Shown: piece by piece, positions 1-6,150 of the stretch
How positions within the stretch are numbered: the first letter of the stretch is position 1
How the letters are laid out: each line of letters starts with the position of its first letter
Assembly: GCA_016839635.1 (NCBI GenBank)
Contig: JAEOTV010000060.1
Location: 1-8,127 of the forward strand
Source of the DNA: Promethearchaeota archaeon
GTDB taxonomy: Archaea; Asgardarchaeota; Lokiarchaeia; Sigynarchaeales; SOKP01
Direction: 5' to 3'
DNA: 8,127 nt
Program-made: the position numbers and the translations under genes
The notes under the pieces: model-generated
What the model saw: the letters and a program-made list of their open reading frames with translations, nothing else
Told to the model about the DNA's origin: nothing
Databases searched by the model: none

Positions 1-459
1 ACAGTCTTTTGGAATCCAATCTAAAGGTCTTTCAATCTCTATATTATTCTGGATCATAAGTTCTGACATTAGAGGATAAATACCTTTATGAGCAATAGAA
101 CGATCAGGATTTTGAATATTTTTTATCCGCATTTTATATCTAGCAATTCTGACAATATCAGCAAAATTAATATCTTTAGGGCAATGTTGCAAGCAACTAT
201 TACACATTAAACAATCCCATAATATCTGACTGTCAATTATCTCATCTTCAAATCCTTCTAATATCATTTGAATAATTCTACTCGGTGTAAATTTTTGAAC
301 TTTACTGATTTGGCATACACCTGAGCAACGAGCACATTGATAACATTTTTTTAATAAATTAATTAAATCTGGTTCATAAATCTTTTTTATGTATAAATTT
401 AATTCATTTTCTTTGTCTTCTACCTTTTCTAATTTTTCTATTTCAGTTATAAGGTTCAC
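1..459 (-). CDS. HdrC/HdrD-like Fe-S protein, N-terminal part (runs off window)
   Basis: Translating the minus strand from GTG at 459 gives 153 codons that stay open to the window edge. Two CxxCxxCxxxC [4Fe-4S] motifs are visible: C39/C42/C45/C49 (KKCYQCARCSGVC) and C83/C86/C89/C93 (WDCLMCNSCLQHCP). This is the dicluster ferredoxin module of HdrC and of the N-terminus of HdrD/GlpC/GlcF-like proteins, which passes electrons to a CCG-domain catalytic site. The segment after the second motif, ending in an 'LDWIPKDC'-like stretch, resembles the linker before CCG domains in fused HdrD-type proteins. I therefore lean to HdrD-like, but the deciding CCG domains would lie outside the window. The start is inferred: a TAA lies four codons upstream in frame and no ATG is available before the first motif; the adjacent AAGGA is a weak, very close ribosome site. 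It begins 4 bp after the FrhB-like gene stops, so it is operonic and the probable acceptor arm of the HdrA complex. Confidence 0.85.
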   Translation of the reverse strand, partial: MNLITEIEKLEKVEDKENELNLYIKKIYEPDLINLLKKCYQCARCSGVCQISKVQKFTPSRIIQMILEGFEDEIIDSQILWDCLMCNSCLQHCPKDINFADIVRIARYKMRIKNIQNPDRSIAHKGIYPLMSELMIQNNIEIERPLDWIPKDC

Positions 460-463
460 TTCC

Positions 464-1576
464 TTATTTTAAACTTTTCATAAATTCATTTCTTCGTTCT
501 ATTTTTGATTCAGAAAATTTAGTAATTAGGGCTTTCATATCTATTTTTGCATTTTTATCGAGATGCAGATTTTTAATTACACTCTTGTCTAAAGCATCTT
601 GAAATAGTTGTCTACCTTTTTCAGTACGTGGAATTATAGTGGTAAATTTATCTGGGGATGCAAGCCCTCCAAACGAAATATCTGAATAAATATTAGTAAA
701 ATCGATACAGGAATGACAAGCTGGACGGATATAATTAACTAATTTATTAAAAGGAATATGGATAATCTTTTCTTTTGAGCTTTTATCTTTTAACTTTAAA
801 ATTAAATCTTCTTTAATGTTAATTTTTATTATATCTTCGAATTTAATCTTAAAATCTTTTTCAAATTTCTCGATTTGAGATTTTTCGAATAGAAAATTGT
901 GATAACAGAATAAACCTAAACAAATCTCAATATGCTCTGAGGGGGTAACACCTAAAGCCTGCATACATCTAATAGTATAAATTTGACATGGTGTTCCCAC
1001 AATTGCTAACTTTTTAAATTTATAATGACTTAATTGAGGAATAGAGCGCGTATAAGTGCTAAACCTCTGTACTTCATCTACTTGGGGAGATATATTCAAT
1101 ACAGTTCCTGAGGCTTTAATTAGATCCTCTTTATTCTCTGCAAACATAGATTCTCGTGAAAATGGACCTTCAGCTTTAGATACTATTGCTCCATCAATAA
1201 TTTTTTTTTCTATTAAGTAATTTAAAAGTGTATTTACTACACCTCCATCTGTTCCATACTTTAGGAATTGGTCATCTGTAGTTTGACACGAATAGATATC
1301 TTCAGCAAATCCAAATGGCATCAATGTAAAGTCAGTGAATTGATAAGCCTTATTAAGATCATCATCCAAAATATTGGTCTGAGGGCATAAGTAATAACAT
1401 ATACCACATTCAAGGCACGCGTCCTTATTTATATACTCTGGAGGGGAATTAGGCTTTTTAAAACCTATTACACTTTCAAATGCTGCTGAACAGAAAGAAG
1501 TGCATCCTCCGCATTCTTGGCAGATTCCTTTTTCATGAACTTCCTTAATTAAATCTTGAAATGTTTTTATACTCAT
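464..1576 (-). CDS. FrhB-family (F420 hydrogenase/dehydrogenase beta-subunit-like) Fe-S flavoprotein
   Basis: 370 aa, ATG start, TAA stop. Two ferredoxin-type motifs lie at the N-terminus: C19/C22/C25/C29 (the first lacks the usual Pro after its last Cys) and C54/C57/C60/C64-Pro. They are followed by the FrhB core: TDGG at 109-112, VGTPC at 193-197, a 'CLGLFC' strand, and the late ACHSC/'DISFGGLASP' motif. Known members (FrhB, FpoF, FdhB, FqoF) use FAD and [4Fe-4S] clusters to exchange electrons with coenzyme F420; related proteins oxidise other substrates, so F420 is likely but unproven. The gene follows its larger paralogue by 12 bp. A GGAG sequence at the end of that gene, about 15 nt upstream, probably serves as ribosome site. 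The order hdrA-mvhD-frhB-frhB-hdrC/D implies it feeds or drains electrons at HdrA. No membrane segment or signal peptide; cytoplasmic. Confidence 0.9.
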   Translation of the reverse strand: MSIKTFQDLIKEVHEKGICQECGGCTSFCSAAFESVIGFKKPNSPPEYINKDACLECGICYYLCPQTNILDDDLNKAYQFTDFTLMPFGFAEDIYSCQTTDDQFLKYGTDGGVVNTLLNYLIEKKIIDGAIVSKAEGPFSRESMFAENKEDLIKASGTVLNISPQVDEVQRFSTYTRSIPQLSHYKFKKLAIVGTPCQIYTIRCMQALGVTPSEHIEICLGLFCYHNFLFEKSQIEKFEKDFKIKFEDIIKINIKEDLILKLKDKSSKEKIIHIPFNKLVNYIRPACHSCIDFTNIYSDISFGGLASPDKFTTIIPRTEKGRQLFQDALDKSVIKNLHLDKNAKIDMKALITKFSESKIERRNEFMKSLK

Positions 1577-1588
1577 AATAATTTGACA

Positions 1589-3085
1589 TTACTCCTTTTC
1601 TAATATAATTGGTTTACAATTTTTTCTTTTGGTGCCTGCAATCCTTTCTAATAAGGGCTGTCCGGGTTTAACATCTTTTAAACTCTTTGATTCTATTAAA
1701 CCTGCTTTAATTACCTCTTTGTATATTTTTTCACCTTTTTTATTCCGAGTTATAACTGTAGACCAACCACTAGGTGAACCAATTGATCCTACAGAAATAT
1801 CGGCATAATCGGCAGTTAAATCCTCACAAAAATGACAGTTATAACGAGCATAGGATTTAACTTCCTTCAAGGGTACATTTAAATCCTCATCAGAATCTAA
1901 GTGTATGATAAATTTACCCCCACTTATGTCCATTTTTGTTACTTTATTAAAATCTTTTTGAAATTGTTCATTGATTAAGTTAAGGACCCCCTCATATGGA
2001 AATGATTCCATACAAAAAAGCCCTATTCTATATTTTATATTTTTGAAAAAACCTACTCCACTCGGAAACAAAGTACTCTTTTCTAAGGCGTTCATCATAC
2101 AAGGGACACCTACAACCGCAATATTTTCATAATTTTTTGTATCATCTATAATCCTCAAAGTTGAGGCATTAGCATATTTAGTACCACTTGTTTTATAGAG
2201 CTCTTTAACATCTTCTATTATTACGGGTTCAGGTTTCCATAATTCCTCTGAATGTTTTACAGCTACAATTGCTTCAACAAGTTTATTCTTGAGTAAATAT
2301 TCAAGTATAGAAGTTACAATCCCACCGTCTTGTCTTACTTTTTTAATCTCATCCTTTGTGGTGGTAGCAGAATAGGTACTAACATAACCATTAATTTTAT
2401 CTGAAAAATTTAAAGATTTATTAAGTTTATTTATAGTTTTACCTGCTTGTTCAATTGAAAAAGATCTTGGGCAAATTGAATAACATAAGCCACATTTCAT
2501 GCAAGTTTCATCATCTATCTCCAATGTATCTGCAGATACAGTTATTGCATTCACAGGGCATATGGATGAACACAATCCACATTGACAGCATACTTTAGAA
2601 TCAAAAACAATCGAAACAGGTTCAAAAAAATGTTCAATAAATACATCAGGTATATCTATAACTTGATACCTGTAGAAATATTCTTTTTCTTCTACTTCTT
2701 TTTCTTCTCCCTTTATTTTCTTGATAACTGTCTTTGTTTTAGTTTCAATAAGTTCTTCAATATATCCTTGTTCCTTTAGATAAATAATATCACGAATAAC
2801 GTTTTCAGAAGGAAAATCTTTTACAAGTTTTACAATTTCGTCTAAAAATAACGGTTCCTTCTTTGTTAATTTTTCTATCACTAATTTACGTTCTGTTTCA
2901 GCATCAATCATCGAATCTAGAATTTCATAAAAATCATCTTCAGTATATTTATCAATTTTCAAAATATCATCTTTTGCTTCGAAAAATGCCCTAATTTGAA
3001 AATTTTCTACCGCTTTATAGGTTGCATCCATTAGATTCTTGGGTGATATCCCATTGAAATTTTCATTTTTTGAAATCTGAACCAT
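1589..3085 (-). CDS. FrhB-family Fe-S flavoprotein with N-terminal winged-helix-like extension
   Basis: 498 aa, about 130 residues longer than the downstream paralogue. Residues 1-150 precede the redox part; about 64-115 read as a winged-helix fold (helices around 'ERKLVIEKL', 'LDEIVKLVKDF', 'NVIRDIIYLKEQGYIEE', then a Lys/Glu-rich hairpin ending 'EYFYRYQ'). Two [4Fe-4S] motifs follow: C166/C169/C172/C176-Pro and C195/C198/C201/C205-Pro. The FrhB core has QDGG at 252-255, VGVPC at 325-329, GLFCME at 355-360, CHFC at 417-420 and a 'DISVGSIGSP' motif. By family it should bind FAD and use F420 or a similar donor, passing electrons through its clusters. ATG at 3085 is preceded by GGAAGGATGG, a strong purine-rich ribosome site. 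It is separated from mvhD by about 110 nt, the longest gap in the operon, where the SECIS candidate lies. The N-terminal fold is inferred from sequence pattern only; the role could be DNA binding or protein contact. Confidence 0.88.
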   Translation of the reverse strand: MVQISKNENFNGISPKNLMDATYKAVENFQIRAFFEAKDDILKIDKYTEDDFYEILDSMIDAETERKLVIEKLTKKEPLFLDEIVKLVKDFPSENVIRDIIYLKEQGYIEELIETKTKTVIKKIKGEEKEVEEKEYFYRYQVIDIPDVFIEHFFEPVSIVFDSKVCCQCGLCSSICPVNAITVSADTLEIDDETCMKCGLCYSICPRSFSIEQAGKTINKLNKSLNFSDKINGYVSTYSATTTKDEIKKVRQDGGIVTSILEYLLKNKLVEAIVAVKHSEELWKPEPVIIEDVKELYKTSGTKYANASTLRIIDDTKNYENIAVVGVPCMMNALEKSTLFPSGVGFFKNIKYRIGLFCMESFPYEGVLNLINEQFQKDFNKVTKMDISGGKFIIHLDSDEDLNVPLKEVKSYARYNCHFCEDLTADYADISVGSIGSPSGWSTVITRNKKGEKIYKEVIKAGLIESKSLKDVKPGQPLLERIAGTKRKNCKPIILEKE

Positions 3086-3126
3086 ATTTCCATCCTTCCG
3101 GATTACATTTATTTAATATATTTTTA

Positions 3127-3151
3127 TTTTTAATTGAATACTAATTAAAAA
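3127..3151. repeat. 9-bp perfect inverted repeat, all A/T arms
   Basis: TTTTTAATT (3127-3135) and AATTAAAAA (3143-3151) are perfect reverse complements around a 7-nt loop. In mvhD mRNA it follows the GC-richer hairpin at 3158-3168, and its 5' arm overlaps the U-run that hairpin's lower stem would need, so the two could be alternatives. It is not followed by a U-tract on the minus strand, so it does not look like a terminator. Confidence 0.4.
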
Positions 3152-3178
3152 CCCCATCCTTCGCAAGGTAAGTCCTCT
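3147..3178 (-). promoter_or_regulatory. Candidate SECIS-like hairpin in 3' UTR of mvhD
   Basis: Archaeal SECIS elements usually sit in the 3' UTR, and two UGA-containing genes end just upstream. The most structured part of the gap forms, in mRNA sense, a CCUU/AAGG stem (3165-3168 with 3158-3161) closed by a GCG loop. Below it is an asymmetric internal loop, UUA on one side and AUGGG on the other. Below that is a lower helix of AGAGGAC-type sequence against GUUUUU, rich in G-U pairs. Layout (long lower helix, asymmetric purine-containing loop, short upper helix, small apical loop) is SECIS-like. I cannot see a clean match to the conserved GAA/A core, and the lower helix is weak. The placement is strong; the identity is not. 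Confidence 0.3.
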
Positions 3179-3203
3179 TATAACTAAAATTTGTTTATAA
3201 GAA

Positions 3204-3665
3204 TCATTCTGCAGGGGTAGTTATAACTTGTTGTGGTTCAATTTTTGGGGGCTCCTCACTTAAGTTAAGTGGATTAGGTCCGGCTTTCTCAACTTTTTCT
3301 AAGGCGTCTTCAACACTTTTTACAAATTTCTCCGATTCTGCACCACTTAACCAATACATATTTATTCTTTGATTTCCGAAACCACGAGATTCTAAGATTC
3401 TATTTGCTAAATCTATATGTCTTTCGGCTGTGAAATTACCTTTTTTAAACTGACATTCATTAGGGCGTCAACCAACAACCATAACACCATCAGCTCCCGC
3501 GCGAATACTGTAGAGAATGTGCTTAACATCAACTCTACCAGTACATCTCACCTTTATAATTTTTACTGCAGGAGTATATTTTAATCGAGAAACCCCAGCT
3601 AAATCCGCCGCACTATATCCTCACTTTAAGCAGGCAAAAACAATTAAATTATAAGTATATTCCAT
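3204..3665 (-). CDS. mvhD: MvhD/VhuD electron-transfer subunit, selenoprotein with two UGA-encoded Sec
   Basis: The frame from ATG 3665 reads through two TGA codons, at 3621-3623 (Sec15) and 3468-3470 (Sec66), and ends at TGA 3204-3206, giving 153 aa. MvhD is the small [2Fe-2S] protein that links hydrogenase or formate dehydrogenase to HdrA. Family motifs are all present: C12-L-K-U15 matches the conserved CxxC, then R40-C41-T-G-R, then G65-U66 with C71 in the 'GCxxxxC' motif, then the 'GNFTAER' region. Both TGAs replace family cysteines, and VhuD is a known selenoprotein family. About 40 C-terminal residues after the 'YWLSGAESEKF' segment are Pro/Glu-rich and look like a linker. A strong GGAGGTGAT ribosome site overlaps the end of hdrA; only 6 bp separate the genes. 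The last TGA is followed by TTC-TTA-TAA, so a third Sec with a two-residue tail is formally possible, but no family Cys lies there and I take it as the stop. Confidence 0.9.
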
Positions 3666-3671
3666 GTCTGT

Positions 3672-5615
3672 TTAATCACCTCCTAAAAGACCGTCAATTT
3701 CAGCAAATAATTGATGATCTCGATAATATCTGATATCAATTGCTTGAGTAGGGCAACATGTAGCACATATACCGCATCCATCACAATTTATTTCATCAAT
3801 GAAAGCACCGATATCTTTTTCAATTCTGATGGCGTTTTTAGGACATTCTTTTTCACACCGTCTACAAGAAATGCAAAATTCGCTATCCACCTCAGCAGTA
3901 ATTAGCTCTATATCGATTTGTCCTGGTGATGTTAACTCAGCTACTTTACTAGCTGCTGCTCGAGCTTGAGAAACGGAATAAGAAATATTTTTCGGTCCTT
4001 GAGCAAATCCAGCTATAAAAATTCCTTTTGATTTAGTCTCTTGTGGCAATAAACCAAAATGCGATTCTGTGAGAAAGCCATAAATATTAGTATCAAGATT
4101 TAAAACCTTTACAATTTGTTGAGTACCTTTAGAAGGAAGTGCTGCTGTAGATAAAACTACTAAATCAGCATCAATTTTTACAATTTTATCTGTTAATGAT
4201 GAATAGACTCGAACTTTCACATTTTTAGTTTCAGGATCTTCAGAGATTTCGCCTACTTTTCCGCGAATCATTCTAATACCTGCATCTTTAGCTCGTTCAT
4301 AATATTCTTCAAATCCTTTTTCAGGTGTTCTTATATCAATATAACAGATTGTAATATTCGCATCGGGAAATTCTTCAAGCAATAGCCGTCCATTTTTTAG
4401 AGCGAGCATACAACACACACCACTGCAATATGTTCGCTCAGTTTCTCGACTTCCTACACATTGTATAAATACAATTTCTTTCGGTTTCTTTTCATCTGAA
4501 ATTCGGTGCACATGACCTTCAAGTGGTCCATTTGGGGCTAAAATCCGCTCTAATTGTACTTGAGTTATAACATTCTCGAAATCTCCATAACCATATTCTC
4601 CAAATGGTTCATGTATGTCCCAACCTGTTGCTATTATAACAGTTCCAACCTCAACTTTGACTTCTGTGGGTACTTGGCTAAAATCAATAGCATCTAATTC
4701 ACAAGCGTCTACACACGAGAAACATTCTATGCAAGCATCTCGATCAATATCATATAAAAATGGTACTGCTTGACCAAATGCTATATCAATTGCTCTTCGT
4801 ACTCCTAAATCTTCATCGAAATAATTGCTTGTGTATACGGGACAAACTTCTGTACATGCTCCACATCCATTGCATTTATCTGTTGTATAACGTGGTTTCT
4901 TTTCAATTGTTACGGTATAATTACCAACATAGCCTTCTATTTTTTTTACTTCGCTATAGCTTAATAATTCAATATTCTCATTTCTATTGACTTGAAGCAT
5001 CACTGGACCACATATTCATATACTGCAGTCATCTGTTGGAAAGGTTCTGTCTAACTGAGACATTCTCCCACCTATTGTGGTTTTATGCTCTACTAAATAA
5101 ACCTTAATACCCTGATTCGCAAGATCAAGAGCCGCATTCATCCCGCCAATTCCCCCTCCTATTACCAGTGTGGCTTTTGTAACTGGAACAGTTTTAATAG
5201 GAACTGGTTCTAATAGTTTTGCTCGTTCAATACCACTTTTTACAAGGATTTTTGCTTTTTCCGTAGCCTCTTCTTTACTGTCTGTACACCATGAACAATG
5301 CTCACGTACATTTACCATTTGAAAATAATATGGGTTTAAATCTGTTTTAGCAATTGTTCCCCTATAAATTACTTCATGTGTACGTGGAGTTCAAGCAGAA
5401 GCTACAATTCTGTTTAAATTCTTCTCTTTTATATCTTCAATTATCTCGTTTTGAGCATTATCAGTTCAAAGAAATGAATTTTTCTTTGATATAATTATTT
5501 CATCTCCTAAGCTTTTCACATACTCCACTAATTCATCGCAATCTACTTTTTGACGTATATTGATACCTCAGGTGCAACTATAGTATCCAATCCGATGATT
5601 TTCAGTATTAGTCAT
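3672..5615 (-). CDS. hdrA: HdrA, FAD/iron-sulfur hub, selenoprotein with four UGA-encoded Sec
   Basis: One frame of 648 codons runs from ATG 5615 to TAA 3672, interrupted only by TGA at 5568-5570 (residue 16), 5466-5468 (50), 5391-5393 (75) and 5016-5018 (200). The 647-aa product has normal HdrA length. HdrA carries the FAD that splits or merges electron pairs in Hdr complexes. In order: an N-terminal domain with YSCTUGINI (C14, U16), FLUTDNAQ (U50) and ASAUTPRTHE (U75), matching the family's CxCG, YxC and ACTPRTHE cysteines; FAD-binding GGGIGG at 153-158; DCSIUICGP (C197, U200, C202), matching DCSxC; inserted ferredoxin with C248/251/254/258 and C295/298/301/305; QCVGSRE to YCSGVCC (C386, C397, C401, C402), the typical HdrA cluster site, all normal Cys; and a C-terminal ferredoxin with C581/584/587/591 and C611/614/617/621. 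Trp residues use TGG (residue 109, for example). It is the first gene of the operon. A GAGGTG lies about 15 nt before ATG, and TAA immediately precedes the ATG in frame, fixing the start. Confidence 0.93.
3676..3684 (-). promoter_or_regulatory. Shine-Dalgarno site for mvhD inside the end of hdrA
   Basis: On the minus strand the sequence is AGGAGGTGA, the fullest anti-16S match seen in the window. It lies in the last codons of hdrA and sits about 10 nt before the mvhD ATG. This points to strong, coupled translation of mvhD and supports treating both UGA-bearing genes as live. Confidence 0.75.
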
Positions 5616-5703
5616 TTATTTTTACACATCCACCTCTAGCTTTTACTTAATTGTATAATGATAAATTTCTTAGATTTTTATTGGATGGTTTTTAAGTTCC
5701 AAT

Positions 5704-5735
5704 ATTGATCTATTTGGTAAGATCAATTTTAAATA
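5704..5735 (-). promoter_or_regulatory. Probable hdrA operon promoter: TATA-like box with adjacent dyad operator
   Basis: On the minus strand TATTTAAA (5728-5735), preceded by an A-rich BRE-like tract, fits an archaeal TATA box. A start site about 25 nt downstream would fall near 5705, giving a leader of about 90 nt. Between them is a perfect 7-bp inverted repeat, ATTGATC (5704-5710) and GATCAAT (5721-5727), with a 10-nt spacer. A dyad covering the TATA-to-start interval is where archaeal repressors act. A second weak TATA-like stretch lies nearer the gene, about 5654-5664, so the start point is uncertain. Confidence 0.45.
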
Positions 5736-5985
5736 TTTTTTTTTAAAATTTATTCATTTTCAATATTTTTAATACTTTCTGTTAATCGTTATAATCAAAT
5801 ATTTGTAAAGGGGACACAAAACCAAAGGATTTTTAACCAGATTGAAGATTCTTGACTATTTGATTTTGGAAAAAGTCAAAGAAGAAGGTATTTATAATCG
5901 ATCTTAAACATTTTAGTTTGGAAAATTTTATTTTACGTTAAAAAGAGGAGTAAGTAGATTCTTCTCAAAAAATAGTACAAATTAC

Positions 5986-6076
5986 GTGAGATGTTTAGAA
6001 TAAAAGCTTAAATACTAAACATACAATAATCTTCTCACTTAAAATTTTATAAAATAATTCCTTGAAGAAGTGAGAA
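5986..6076 (+). promoter_or_regulatory. Cluster of dyads and mutually exclusive hairpin arms
   Basis: ATGTTTAG (5991-5998) and CTAAACAT (6015-6022) are a perfect 8-bp inverted repeat enclosing an AT-rich CTTAAATA (6007-6014) that could be a plus-strand TATA box. Just outside, GTGAGA (5986-5991) can pair with TCTCAC (6033-6038). The same TTCTCACTT (6032-6040) can instead pair with AAGTGAGAA (6068-6076). The two latter hairpins share an arm, so only one can form. The second stem ends just before the ATG at 6078. Confidence 0.4.
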
Positions 6077-6077
6077 T

Positions 6078-6143
6078 ATGGCGGATGGAATCTTTATAAT
6101 AAGAGGTGGTTTTTTAGGGTGGGAATTTACTCATAAACTATAA
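6078..6143 (+). CDS. Possible 21-aa small protein (weak)
   Basis: ATG at 6078 and TAA at 6141 frame 21 residues, beginning MADGIFIIRGG and ending in a Trp-containing tail. It is the only plus-strand ORF here preceded by promoter-like structure: a TATA-like box at about 6007, and hairpin arms ending 2 nt before the ATG. No good Shine-Dalgarno site is seen. It converges on the 3' end of the SDR gene 8 bp away. I do not recognise the peptide; it may be chance, a leader peptide or a remnant of a longer gene. Confidence 0.18.
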   Translation: MADGIFIIRGGFLGWEFTHKL

Positions 6144-6150
6144 TGATATT

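Larger units (their letters stand above)
5616..6150. other. 535-bp spacer between hdrA operon and SDR gene
   Basis: No tRNA or rRNA and no long ORF is visible. It is very AT-rich with long T and A runs. It holds the hdrA leader and probable promoter near 5728-5735, a 7-bp dyad (5704-5727), an 8-bp dyad (5991-6022), overlapping GTGAG/CTCAC arms (5986-6076) and a 21-codon plus-strand ORF (6078-6143). A short open stretch on the plus strand (5809-5907) reads plausibly protein-like at its end but has no start. Confidence 0.7.

Noticed and set aside
2582..2779. Plus-strand 65-codon ORF
   Set aside because: Lies inside the FrhB-like gene on the opposite strand; low-complexity Phe/Tyr-rich translation is the shadow of Lys/Glu-rich coding sequence.
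3117..3159. ATG at 3157 opening a 14-codon ORF between mvhD and the FrhB-like gene
   Set aside because: Preceded by GAAGGATGG, like the real start at 3085, but the peptide is low-complexity Ile/Lys and overlaps the likely RNA structure; probably chance.
3711..3905. Plus-strand 64-codon ORF
   Set aside because: Antisense shadow of the C-terminal ferredoxin domain of hdrA; no family resemblance.
4760..4990. Plus-strand 76-codon ORF
   Set aside because: Antisense to the inserted ferredoxin domain of hdrA; Leu/Tyr-rich shadow.
3204..5615. hdrA and mvhD as pseudogenes broken by nonsense mutations
   Set aside because: Decay would add frameshifts and random stops, including TAA and TAG. Here all six interruptions are TGA, all at family cysteines, with intact motifs on both sides and strong ribosome sites.
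3204..5615. UGA reassigned to Trp (or Cys) across the genome
   Set aside because: Trp is encoded by TGG in the same genes, Cys by TGT/TGC throughout, three large neighbouring CDSs contain no internal TGA, and the protein ending at 8053-8055 appears to use TGA as its stop.
5809..5907. Short plus-strand open stretch reading RLKILDYLILEKVKEEG before a TAA
   Set aside because: Looks helix-like and could be a winged-helix gene remnant, but it has no start codon except an internal TTG, is bounded by stops, and is too short to assign.
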